DNA of 64,000 nucleotides from Schizosaccharomyces osmophilus (Eukaryota; Ascomycota; Schizosaccharomycetes; Schizosaccharomycetales; Schizosaccharomycetaceae), in assembly GCF_027921745.1 (NCBI RefSeq), contig NC_079238.1, forward strand, positions 5,456,001 to 5,520,000. Reading direction: 5' to 3'. The notes beneath the pieces are model-generated. The model did no database searches and was not told the DNA's origin. It saw only the letters and a list, made by a program, of their open reading frames with translations. The position numbers were made by a program, and so were the translations under genes. Shown here piece after piece: positions 52,512 to 62,380 of the stretch (the first letter of the stretch is position 1; every line of letters starts with the position of its first letter).

Positions 52512-53503
52512 ATGAAAGTAATAGAATTACCTTCTATTGATCTATCTGAGCAAAATACAAAACTTCTCAGTACATTAATAATTGATGCTTGTCAAGAATG
52601 GGGATTTTTCACATTAAAAAACCATGGGATAAAATTGGAAGACGTGCAAGTACTCTTCAAAGAGAGCGATGAATTCTTCAAGTTACCCACAGAGGAAAAG
52701 GAACATTATGTGTTTCAAGGAAATGACTTGCCGTCAGGATATTCAAGACATACTAAACATTCGCATTCAGAAGATTCTTTTTCTAGAGCTATAAAGGAGT
52801 ATTATGATATAGCAAGGTTCCCTAATCCAGATATTGAAAAAATTAGCCCGGCCATCCGTAAGCGTTTACCTGAGCTAAAGATGTTTTTTAAACAGTGTCA
52901 TATTCTTTCGTTAAAAATTCTTGATTTAATTGCTCTTGGATTTGGGCTTTCACAGGATTTCTTCAGCAAATACCATAGTTCCGCTGAGGACTTTCTTCGC
53001 TTCATAAAGTACATGGTTCCTGAGGGAAAGGAACACACAGAGGACGATGTGGATAACGATAGTCATTTCGATTATGGTACTATCACATTATTGTTTCAAA
53101 GAGAATATGGAATTCTACAGATTCAACCTCCAGAATCTGACGCTACGGCTGATTGGGTTCGAGTCTCCGTCGATAAAGAGGTGATTTCGTAAGTAAAGTC
53201 TCAATTGTTCGCTTCATTTCTTTCTTTTTCTGTTACTCGTAAAAACAAAGTAAATTTACTGACAATACCTTTAGAGTCAATGTTGCAGATACGTTACAAT
53301 TCTGGACCGGTGAAAGGATAAAAAGTAGCATTCACCAAATAAGAATTGATCCAAGAATAAGAGAACGACAATTAATCGCTTTTTTTGCTATACCTGATTT
53401 GGATTGTCCTATATCTAAAGTTTCTGATGAAGAAGATGGAAAAAACGCAAAGACAATGACAATGCGTGAATATAGGAGAAGGAAGATGGCATGTTTACCA
53501 TAG
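52512..53503 (+). CDS. 2-oxoglutarate/Fe(II) oxygenase 2, two exons
   Basis: Paralogue of the gene at 12814-13776. Exons 52512-53188 and 53275-53503 (GTAAGT donor, TTACTGAC branch, TTTAG acceptor at the identical codon as in the paralogue) encode 301 residues. The iron ligands are H185-x-D187 (SHFDYG) and H246; R255/R257 are near the 2-oxoglutarate arginine. It keeps a C-terminal EYRRRKMACLP that the paralogue lacks. The shared intron and similar length show duplication within the lineage, 40 kb apart in this window. The start is set by alignment to the paralogue; ten more in-frame codons upstream are excluded. Confidence 0.88.
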
Positions 53504-54194
53504 TAATATCCATAGATAGCTACAAAACAGATGCTTCAATGGAAAAATGACACGAATTATTTGTTTACGTTCACCGTAAGCAATTAAATGAGCTATTCAT
53601 CTTGATATATTTAATTGAGGGGATAATGCAGTGAGATGAAGTTTTGGTTTGAGAACGATGCTTTAGCTTTTTGCAAACAAAAAATTTTTTTTGATTATTT
53701 TGATGACACAGCCGTCAATACCTCCTCGTTTATATGAACGGAAAGAACTTGAAAATGCAGCTGTGTTCGTGTAAAAACAAATTAATATAGATATTATAAA
53801 AGATGTGTTTATTTACTTATAATCATTTGTACTTTCATACCAAGAAAACATTTCGAATTTTTGAATTTTCTTTTATTTATCAAATACAGTTATCAATATG
53901 TTGTTTGCAAAAGTTTGCAGCATCACGAAAACAATCTTTCAATTTTGTATCAATTATGGCTCATATTCGTAATCGTAAGAGAGAATGTTCTCAAAATCCA
54001 TACAATACAAAGTAATCCAAACATGATATATTCATGGGCGAAATCAAAAGCTGTTTATCTATCGTACATGATTACTCTTTATCAAAGCAAAAGAAATGAA
54101 GCGGTTATGTTGTATTATATATAGTCTTGTGCAGAGTAAGCATTTTCAACTTATTAAGCGTTTTTTGATTTACCAGTCGTACAAAGCTAACAAC
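53504..54194. other. Intergenic between two oxygenase genes
   Basis: No supported gene; overlapping 70- to 87-codon frames are AT-rich and family-less. A TATA-like TATTATATATAG lies at 54112-54123, about 75 bases before the next ATG. Confidence 0.45.
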
Positions 54195-55343
54195 ATGTCT
54201 GCAGTCACTATTGAAAATCGTACTACAAAGGATCATTCCTTGGTTGGTGATACGAATGCCGTAAAATCCATCACACTTGAAGCAGCAAACGAGTTGAACA
54301 AAGTTACCCTAAGCGAAGCAAACAACCTGATCAATTTGCAACTAAAAGATGCTCTTAAAGGCGAGGAATTTATCGATCTAACACCAAGTATTGGTAGGGA
54401 GTATCCAAGTGTACAGCTTTCACAGTGGATCCATGGAAAGGATTCCGATCGACTACTTCGGGAATTGGCCAATATAATCTCAACCAAGGGAGTTGTGTTT
54501 TTTCGAAACCAAGATTTGAATGCCCAGGAACAAAAGATCCTAGGCCAAAGGCTCGGTGAATTGACAGGAAAACCCAAGGACTCTTCGCTGCATATTCATC
54601 CAGTCGTTAACAGTGGACGGAAAGATGTCGACTCTACAGGTGAAATTGAAAATGATGATAATGAGGTCTCGATATTGTCAAAGTCTCAATACAAAAAAAT
54701 CTATCCACTCAAAGAACGTCCTAGGGCATTTCATCCAAAAGCAAGTGCTGGATGGCATAGCGATATAACCTTTGAACCCGTACCTGCAGATTACTCAATC
54801 TTGAAAATGCAAAAACCATCTGAAAATGGAGGCGACACTTTATGGGCATCTGGGTATGAACTTTACACCAGATTTTCTCCTCCATTTCGTCGATTTTTAG
54901 ATGGATTGACTGCTACATATGCTCAACCCAAATTTCAACAATTTGCAGATGCAAGTGGATTCAAGTTGTACGATGGTCCACGTGGATCTCCAAGAAATGT
55001 TGGTGAAACACTGGAAGCCGTCCATCCTGTAGTTCGTACGAACCCAGTAACTGGATTAAAGAGTGTATTTGCAGTGGGACATCATGTTGAAAAGATCAAC
55101 GATGTAACAACAGAAGAGAGTAGCTACTTACTTAATCGGTTTGTTGATCTAATTGCGCATAATCATGATCTTCAAGTTCGTTTTAAATGGAAAAAAAATG
55201 ACTTGGCAATTTGGGATAATCGCAGTGTTTATCATACGGCTACTTATGATGCTGTAGGTCCTGAACGTTTAGGTATACGGGTAGTAGGTATTGGTGAAAA
55301 GCCATACCTTGATCCCAGCTCTCGTGCTATTGACGGACTTTAG
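54195..55343 (+). CDS. Sulfonate/alpha-ketoglutarate dioxygenase (TauD/JLP1-like)
   Basis: A 382-residue TfdA/TauD-family Fe(II)/2OG dioxygenase, like S. cerevisiae Jlp1 and S. pombe SPBC460.04c (recollection), which release sulfite from sulfonates for use as sulfur source. Iron ligands are H188-x-D190 (GWHSDITFEP) and H347 (NRSVYHTATYD); R358 or R362 (ERLGIR) should bind 2-oxoglutarate. GGDTLWASGYELYTRFSP is the family's central block. The frame continues 33 codons upstream of ATG 54195, but that part reads through a TATA region, so it is excluded. Together with the arylsulfatase it gives this region two independent organic-sulfur routes. Confidence 0.9.
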   Translation: MSAVTIENRTTKDHSLVGDTNAVKSITLEAANELNKVTLSEANNLINLQLKDALKGEEFIDLTPSIGREYPSVQLSQWIHGKDSDRLLRELANIISTKGVVFFRNQDLNAQEQKILGQRLGELTGKPKDSSLHIHPVVNSGRKDVDSTGEIENDDNEVSILSKSQYKKIYPLKERPRAFHPKASAGWHSDITFEPVPADYSILKMQKPSENGGDTLWASGYELYTRFSPPFRRFLDGLTATYAQPKFQQFADASGFKLYDGPRGSPRNVGETLEAVHPVVRTNPVTGLKSVFAVGHHVEKINDVTTEESSYLLNRFVDLIAHNHDLQVRFKWKKNDLAIWDNRSVYHTATYDAVGPERLGIRVVGIGEKPYLDPSSRAIDGL

Positions 55344-55789
55344 CTAGAGATGAGTTGATGTGCATGGAGGAAAACATAGTTTTTCGTAGCCTTGCCAGTC
55401 TTTCAGACCATAAATAAGTGAAAGGTATGATGAAGAATGATATCAGCAAGTAAAGATGGAACCCTTTTTTTTTAATTATCATTATTCATTTTGAACTTTG
55501 TTTTACAAACCTATCTAAGTTTTTACTCACAATAAAAACAACGTTTTAAATGATTCATAAAGTGTTCGAAACCAGCAGAGAAATAAAACGCTTTTATAGT
55601 TGAATTATTCTATTATACAAATTCGCGGCATGTGCCTCGACTCCGAATTGCATATTTCTATATATTTAGTTTTCTTAGTAAATAAGTCCTTTCGTGGAGC
55701 TCGAAGTGCTACCTAGCATCCTTTTCCCAGTTTTTTTATTTATTTATTTATTTTTTTTTTGATAGAGTCTGTGCTACAACCGTTCGTAA
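55344..55789. other. Intergenic after TauD-like gene
   Basis: Nothing supported; low-complexity TTTA runs near 55735-55760. Confidence 0.45.
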
Positions 55790-56618
55790 AAATTGCAGTA
55801 CTCTATTTGCGTGCTGGCCTTCACACTCTGTTTTTCACTCGCAAAAGCAGTAAAAATTTATGATCCTTTGTCTTTAGAAAACCTTACCAATGCAAGTGCA
55901 AGAACAGCTGATTACCCATTTTATGTCTAAGCTTTTCCAGATGATTTGTACTGTCCTCCTCCTATTGATGGACAAGGAGCCTACTTGTATATGGAAAATG
56001 TCAGCTTGATTTTGACAGTTCCTGCAGATAATACCAGCGTAACATGTATGTACGTAGGAGACGACGAACCTACTTGCTACTCTGGAGATTTCTCAACATG
56101 TTTTAGCGTGTCAAAAAAAAAACGCAATTAGTATTCTCATGAACGATTCATCCCATGTAATCAATAATCCATTTTCAGCCTTGTCGACCCAAACTTACTC
56201 CATAATTACCCCATGGTTAACATATGTGTAATTGAATTCAAGTGTGAAATATATCAATAACGAACCTTATGCAGGATATGAAAGCTACTTTTATCCCTGT
56301 GATGTGAATAAAACGTGTATGTTTGACTACCTGAGAACGGAAACAACTTTAAAAAAAATTATTTCCGGTTTTACTAATGTTTGAGAAAAGACAAAAATTT
56401 TATAAACAAAGAAAAATTTATGGACTATTTCGAAAAACAACGAGAAAACACTGCAAGACACACGAATCTGTCTTTTATCACGGCAAAATTAAGACCGATT
56501 TCTAATAGGCAGGTTGTGAACCAAGCTGAGTTGGTATCCTCTTTAACCTCAACTAGTAAAGCAAATAGACCATTGTACATTTGCATAGCTCTTGGTTTGG
56601 TTATGTTGAGTTTTCGGT
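55790..56618 (+). pseudogene. Decayed secreted/cell-surface protein gene
   Basis: A signal-peptide-like start (ICVLAFTLCFSLAKAVKIYDP) is followed by LENLTNASARTADYPFY, then by LYCPPPIDGQGAYLYMENVSLILTVPADNTSVTCMYVGDDEPTCY with cysteines and N-glycosylation sites. After several stops and frame changes, a C-terminal hydrophobic tail (RPLYICIALGLVMLSF) suggests a GPI or membrane anchor. No intact frame remains. Family not recognised with certainty. Confidence 0.5.
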
Positions 56619-56967
56619 GAGAAAGAGGTAACTAGTAAATAGAATTAATATAAGTCGTTCTTTTAAAGAAGATTGCAAAAGGATGTCGAAGGATGCCAGA
56701 TGGCATTGTTAATTAAACCTCTTCACCAAAAGCATTTATACAATTCTCACAGATCGTGTTGCTGTTATTGTTTTGAGTGATACTTGTGACGTGCTTCCCA
56801 TCAAGCAAGTGTCTTTCTATCCCTTTCTTGGTTTAATCAAACTTTAATAAAGTCAACGACTATTTTATAACGATATCGTATGTTTTCTTGATCCTATTTG
56901 TGCGTTCAACAAATGCAGACTGTACTCAGTAAATTTATACCCATTATGCATTTGTTTATATGCACTG

Positions 56968-57000
<33 letters not shown>

Positions 57001-57333
57001 GACACACAGAAGAGAGAGGATGAAAACAGATAGTTGGGCTAGAGATTCCATAAGCAGTTCATTTTTGCCGAACGTTTTGAGTATGTTACTCTCTAGGTAA
57101 CAGCCAGCTTTTGGAGGAGCCATAAATCGTTCATCATAGCAATCGGTGATCAATAACAGCGTGCTCACTGTCCAAAAGAGTGTGAACGTTTTACGTTTGG
57201 TGGCAGACTAATAAAAAGTTATTATATTAAAGCATTCTTGGTTGACGGATTGTAGTTTTACACGACGTTAGGGTATCATGTATGTGAACACTTTATCGAT
57301 TAGATTGTACATAATAACATATTCTTTCGGTTC
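56619..57333. other. Intergenic with a long T run
   Basis: No gene. A run of about 27 T lies at 56970-56996. Confidence 0.5.
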
Positions 57334-57405
57334 GGCCGTTTGGTCTAGTGGTATGATACCATCTTAGGGTGATGGTGGTCCTGGGTTCGATTCCCAGAAC
57401 AGCCC
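57334..57405 (+). tRNA. tRNA-Pro (AGG)
   Basis: Stem CCATC/GATGG encloses TTAGGGT with anticodon AGG (57366-57368); B box GGTTCGATTCC. The acceptor GGCCGTT/AACAGCC has one C-A mismatch at the fourth pair, which is unusual. T-rich terminator follows. Confidence 0.9.
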
Positions 57406-57638
57406 AACTTTTTTCTCTTTCTCATTCGATACTTTTGTTGTATGGCAGTGCGTTTTTATAAAAGAGTAATTAGAAAAAGAAGCAAGTCGAGATACTCCGC
57501 GACGCGCGAAAAAGGGATTCTACAAATTTCTTTGTTGTATACTACTGAAATGGATAATCCAAAGACTAGACGTGTGTTTCTGTACAAAAACTAAACGAAG
57601 TATGCACATATGTCAAAAGCACTTACACTGAATATGTC

Positions 57639-57709
57639 GCATCAGTGGTGTAGCGGTAACATGGATGCCTTCCAAGCATTCGCTCCGGGTTCGACTCCCG
57701 GCTGATGCA
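57639..57709 (+). tRNA. tRNA-Gly (TCC)
   Basis: Acceptor GCATCAG/CTGATGC is perfect; stem GATGC/GCATT encloses CTTCCAA with anticodon TCC (57671-57673); B box GGTTCGACTCC. It is 233 bases from tRNA-Pro, same strand. Confidence 0.94.
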
Positions 57710-58536
57710 AATTTTGGTTTTTATTTGTTAAAGAACAAGTCACGACAGAAATTACACGCCGTGTAATAATGAGTTTTGAGTGAAATGAACAACAAAAGTT
57801 GTATTGCTATATATCCCAAACGGAAGACTTGGTACTACGTAAATGAATAAGTAACGGGCTGACCCGTCGATTCTTTCGTCTGTAGACAATTGTTTACACA
57901 ACTTTGTCCAACAATCAATGTAAGCTTATTCTTTTTCTACCATCTGGGTCTCCATTTCGTTCTGCATCACAATTTTCATTGTTTGTTTACTTGGTAATAT
58001 GATATTTTATCTCTCACTAATAAATATAATAAAGATGAACAGGTAGCCGGCAATCACATGACATATGTGACAACATGAAAATACAAGTCGCATTTATATC
58101 AGCTTCGTGCTACACGCTCGTTGGCTCGGATTGTTAAAGGCCGCGGGGTATAGCAACCAAAAGGCTTTTGACTCAGCACATGATAAAGTTTCACAACCAT
58201 GTGGCTTGTTTTTTTTAGCTCCGACTTTATTGTCAGACTTTAGGACTCGGGTTAATTCAATGGAAGTTGACAAGTCAGTTCTGGTTCGTAGTGTTACGTC
58301 TGTTAAGTTGTTCCTAGTTCCGTGATAGTATGATCTGTACAGGGAGTCAATGCTTGTTATGACCAAATGCTTCTTGCTAGAATTGATATATAAAGCCTGA
58401 GATTTCCTTCCTACTTGACATACATAGGAAAAGAATTCATCCTTTGACTCGACTTGTTCTTGCATTTTATCTATCAAATTTAATTCATTTCTGAACATCA
58501 CATCTTTTAACATTTCAATTTCAAAGTACTATCAAA
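57710..58536. other. Promoter region of the small secreted protein
   Basis: TATATAAA at 58387-58394 lies about 145 bases before the ATG. A divergent 139-codon frame (58094-58513) runs through this promoter and is rejected. Confidence 0.5.
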
Positions 58537-59016
58537 ATGAAGTTTTCCTTGTCTGCTGTCTTCCTTACTCTTCTTGGAGCCACTTCTGCTTTGGGTGCTT
58601 CGGCTTCAACTTCGTCTCTTGACAGACAATTTGGTATCGTGAGTAGCCACTCTGGTATCATCCATGTCCACCTACGCACATTCGAAGTTGGTCAATCTGG
58701 TCATGTTTACTTGAGTAAATATGATAATTCTGACGGTAATGCCAATTTCAATCTCAAAAATGGAGAATTGTTACATGAAAACAAGACTGCTTCTATTGAC
58801 AAGGACGGTGCTCTTGTTTTCGAATCCTCTGGCTCTCCTCTGTCAGGTTTCGAAGCTAAGCAGGTGAATTCCCAATTCTATGATCTCAGCTTGAACAACG
58901 ATTACCCTGTCGCATGCCCTGTTCCCAATGCCAACGATGTTTATCAAATCTACTACGGAAAGGGTAATGGTAATGCTGACTGTGTTGGTATTTACCCTTT
59001 GGCTGCCACTCCTTAA
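58537..59016 (+). CDS. Secreted cell-wall-type protein, 159 residues
   Basis: Signal peptide in the first 19-20 residues (MKFSLSAVFLTLLGATSALG, cleavage after ALG). The mature part is soluble, beta-rich in appearance, with one sequon (NKT) and two cysteines near the end (C126 and C149) that could pair. Blocks such as HVYLSKYDNSDGNA and QFYDLSLNNDYPVACPVP resemble small fungal cell-surface proteins, but I do not recognise a named family. Codon use (GCC, TCC, AAG, GGT) suggests high expression, fitting a structural wall or secreted protein. No GPI-anchor signal. Confidence 0.75.
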   Translation: MKFSLSAVFLTLLGATSALGASASTSSLDRQFGIVSSHSGIIHVHLRTFEVGQSGHVYLSKYDNSDGNANFNLKNGELLHENKTASIDKDGALVFESSGSPLSGFEAKQVNSQFYDLSLNNDYPVACPVPNANDVYQIYYGKGNGNADCVGIYPLAATP

Positions 59017-59439
59017 ATGCCGTTCTTTTTTAAATTTTTCGAATTTCATTTCATACCCTATAACACAACGTCTATGTTATGTACGATTCAACTCGATACC
59101 TTAGACTATTAGCTATTATTTACATTTGCATATAATCATTTTTTGCATCAATTGAAGCATTTTTTATTTGTCATATCTTTGTTTTCGATCACTTGTTATC
59201 TGTACCTTTTCATTTTCGTAAAAAATAGAAGATTGTATTTCAATCCTCTGAAAAAGGACGCAACACCATGAATTTAATTCCTTATTAAGGACAAAAGCAC
59301 TTGAAAGTGGTTATTGTTTAGGATATTGTAAAGCAACCGTATGATTTAATGATCTTGCGCTTCGCTAAATAATTTTTTGGAAACTTACAAATACTTTAAT
59401 TACCAAGTTACTCATTAAGATCTACTCGTTTCACAAGTA
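59017..59439. other. 3' flank, no gene
   Basis: Intergenic; nothing supported. Confidence 0.45.
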
Positions 59440-59800
59440 AGTCCGCTAGGAGATGAGGGACTGCTGATAGAGCTCATAGTAGAAAGAAGCTGTGTTCACA
59501 GAGGGGAGAAGGATTCCTACTTTAATCGCTTGGCGGCGTAAGAATGAATTCTTCTGACTGAGCATAGATTTCCTCAGCACGCTCGGGGTTGCCCATGTTG
59601 ATGCGATAACCTCCACCAGTTGGCCAATTGGTAGTATCTGTGGTATAGCTGCCATCCAATATAGAAACCGTCGCAAGCAACTTATAAAGGGAGGATACCT
59701 GAAATAGTTGCTAAGATAGATTCCTACAACTTTTTGTCTGTATCCACATAGTTCCAGCTGATTGTGTGATCGATGCCAGTTTTCCATTGTTCAAATGTTA
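59440..59800 (-). pseudogene. Decayed Kre9/Knh1-domain surface protein fragment
   Basis: On the minus strand the pieces FEQWKTGIDHTISWNYVDTDKK, VGIYL and DGSYTTDTTNWPTGGGYRINM with the end AEEIYAQSEEFIL fit the Kre9/Knh1-type beta-sandwich of GPI-anchored fungal wall proteins (W..G..I.W, then GxYxWTxP, G.Y.I.M, S..F.I). The pieces are in different frames with stops, and no signal peptide or Ser/Thr-rich stalk is present, so only a fragment survives. Confidence 0.5.
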
Positions 59801-60612
59801 TGTATTTGTTATTTGTATAGCCATAGAGTAAGCGTAGAGGAAAAAAATGCGAGTTTTGATAACATCATTTTGAAAGAGTAATTTTAAGATAGACGAGAAG
59901 GGTCGAATTGTAGGGGATTTGTAGGTCGCCTGTTATAGACAAATTGAAATTAAACGTTCAAAGGATGAAGCAATGAAGGAAAAAAAAAAAAAAAGTTCTT
60001 TAGGACACGTTTTGTTTCCTTTCTTTTGCACTCGGAAAGGAACAGATTAATAAAAGGATTCAAGATATAGATACATTGACGGGATAAAAAAATCCAAATA
60101 TAAATTATAATAAGAATGATTTGAATGATTTCTTACTGATGGTTTCATGAAGTGTGAGGGATCTAATTATAGACTAAAATTCATTCCCTATTTTGTAAGT
60201 AAACAAACATAGAAATGTCATTCGAGTTCCAATTCCACCAAAAGCATGTACACTAGCAATAGCGCAACATTTACCAATAGCAGAGGGTAACGGTCGGTGG
60301 TATCTACATACATAAACAATATTTAAGTTCGTAAGGGCTTTTCGTAAAGAAAAAAATTACTAATAATGAAAGCAGGATTTTATTCTGCTTGCCTTTTGGA
60401 AAATAGTAAGCATTCATGGTTCTTCCGAAAATATAATATATGCGATGAGCGCTTGAATTGACTTTAAAGATTTGCTGAAAGAACCTGTTGATTGTGTCTA
60501 TTTTTGATCACAAAACCATATCCTAGTAATTGTCGTCATAAAGCAAAATTTAAAAAATGTTTAGGTATTTACAACTTTGCAGAAATCATCTAAAAGACCA
60601 CATAACATAATG
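59801..60612. other. Intergenic, no gene
   Basis: Nothing supported between the wall-protein fragment and the Mug135-like gene. Confidence 0.45.
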
Positions 60613-61221
60613 TTAGTTGAACCCAGAGAAGTGATGACTAAGATCGTAGACGCTGATTAAACCAAGGGCATCACGAAGTCTTTCTTTCATTTTTATCGAC
60701 TCGTTGAAATTGAAGCGGATTCCGTACCCATCTAAGTAGCGAGCGCACTGGTCCCTTGTTAAGCCATCAATGTCTTTAACAGATCTAATTTCTGGCAAAT
60801 CATCATCTGGCTGAGTCCCACCTAGAAAAGGAACGATATTTATAGGAAATCCCATTGATCTTAACTGGATATTTTCCGTTTTTGTATTTCTCATATCCAT
60901 TCTGTTAAATCTCGTTTCCATTCTGTTAAATCTCGTTTCCATTCTGTTAAATCTCGTTTCCATTCTTGAGGGGAATGCATTCTCATCGGTCAGCCAATTC
61001 TGAAACCACCGCGGTGGTTGATCTTCAGCAACCTCTTCTGCTCGTCTTAATTGATTAGCAACATTTTGAATAACTTGGATTCGATGAATCATGCCAACTT
61101 CATTTTGAAGTTGCGAGCTTTTCATAGCAAATTCTAATTCTTTTAAAAACCGATTTACGTCTAAAAAAGTATCATTCTGTGGAGGAGAGATGTCGAAATC
61201 GTTCGCATAGATATTTTCCAT
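60613..61221 (-). CDS. Mug135-like (UPF0612-type) protein, intact
   Basis: A 202-residue protein with no introns. The N-terminal part (1-60) is helical; residues 87-107 are three exact copies of METRFNR with a fourth degenerate unit, which continues a coiled coil; the C-terminal domain from about 120 (MGFPINIVPFLGG, LPEIRSVKDIDGL, CARYLDGYGIRF) resembles the C-terminal domain of S. pombe Mug135-like proteins, a fission-yeast-specific family found largely near chromosome ends. Function unknown; the name reflects meiotic upregulation of the S. pombe founder. Related dead copies lie at 2.8 and 42.1 kb. Family assignment is from memory. Confidence 0.6.
   Translation of the reverse strand: MENIYANDFDISPPQNDTFLDVNRFLKELEFAMKSSQLQNEVGMIHRIQVIQNVANQLRRAEEVAEDQPPRWFQNWLTDENAFPSRMETRFNRMETRFNRMETRFNRMDMRNTKTENIQLRSMGFPINIVPFLGGTQPDDDLPEIRSVKDIDGLTRDQCARYLDGYGIRFNFNESIKMKERLRDALGLISVYDLSHHFSGFN
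60901..60963 (-). repeat. 21-bp tandem repeat, three exact units, coding METRFNR
   Basis: Three identical 21-base units in frame. Identity at silent sites shows recent expansion or homogenisation. Confidence 0.9.
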
Positions 61222-62380
61222 TTTAAGAAATTGGTAAAGGTTATGTACAATAGATATGCTGCTAAAATATAAACAAAGCTGTGTTATTTTTGAATTGTGG
61301 TGGTGCCACTCGTTAAACGCTTCGAGTGCACTTCCAAATAGAAAAATTCTCGTAATAATATTTCAACGATGGAATAAATTATAACACTAAACAAAAATTA
61401 CGCAATTATTGGTTTCCTTCGTTACAGATGTTAACAAGCATTAGCAATGAGAGTGTGAGTGGAATACAGTTGTAAAGGTTTAAATTGTCAAGTTGAATAC
61501 TCTAAATTAAGTTACTACATATCTGGAGTGATATATCTTTAGTACAAGTTTATTGGCTCTGCCAGAAAAATCTTCCTAACTGAAGATTTTGTCTGAGAAT
61601 CCCGCTTAGGGCCATTTCTACCAGTGGGGCAGGTATATCAGACTTTGGCAATGGTTCGGTACTTGGGAATTGGTAGTAAAAAAAGGTATTATGAAATAAA
61701 ACCGATTTTGGTATGTATTCTTTTCTTCCTATACATTTATCGCACTAAGCATAATTGTTTCTGAATTTCGTTTGCGAAACCCCAATCTTTGAAAACTCAT
61801 TCTTGACAACTCTGTCCTTTAACTATATGATTAGATTAGCCCAGGTCCTCTAACATAAATTTAAAAGTTCATTATAACACAACCTTGAGTCTTGCTAACA
61901 AGAAGAATAGCAACTACCGTTAAGCTTTTTCGTTTTATTCACATGTTCAACAAGCGATTTCTTCCAGGGAAACTCATATGCACTTTTAACCTGATGCCTA
62001 TCTCAAATCAGATGTAAGAAGGACTTCTTTCAAGTTCTTATTCTTTTTCTATTTTATGTAGTCAAAGCAAACAACTGCGCAGATCGAACAAAAGCACTTA
62101 CTATAACGTTGAAAAAGATGCAACAAAGCCTGTGGTAAAACATTAAGTCTTGCAAAAATCTGTATTCTCCAAAAAGTAAGGTTGAAAAAAAAAAAAGAAA
62201 GAAAACAAGTTTCAGAGTCTCTCATATCCATTCATTAATTTCTGGGCCACTACCGTTCATTTTATTTTTATTTATTTATTCTTTTTTTTTGGTTCTTTAA
62301 TAATTTTTGATACTGTTTATTATAGATTTTGGGAAATTTCATGATCCAGAAGAACAACTACATCACCTCTTCCTGAAACA
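61222..62380. other. Intergenic with an LTR-like relic
   Basis: AAATCTTCCTAACTGAAGATTT at 61568-61589 (shortened here) resembles the self-primer hairpin of the Tf LTRs, so an old LTR fragment is likely around 61545-61610. TATAAACAAAGC at 61268-61279 is a FLEX-like sequence upstream of the Mug135-like gene. Confidence 0.35.

Noticed and set aside
58094-58513. 139-codon minus frame divergent from the secreted protein gene
   Set aside because: It begins 24 bp from the neighbouring ATG and covers that gene's TATA box and leader; no family resemblance.
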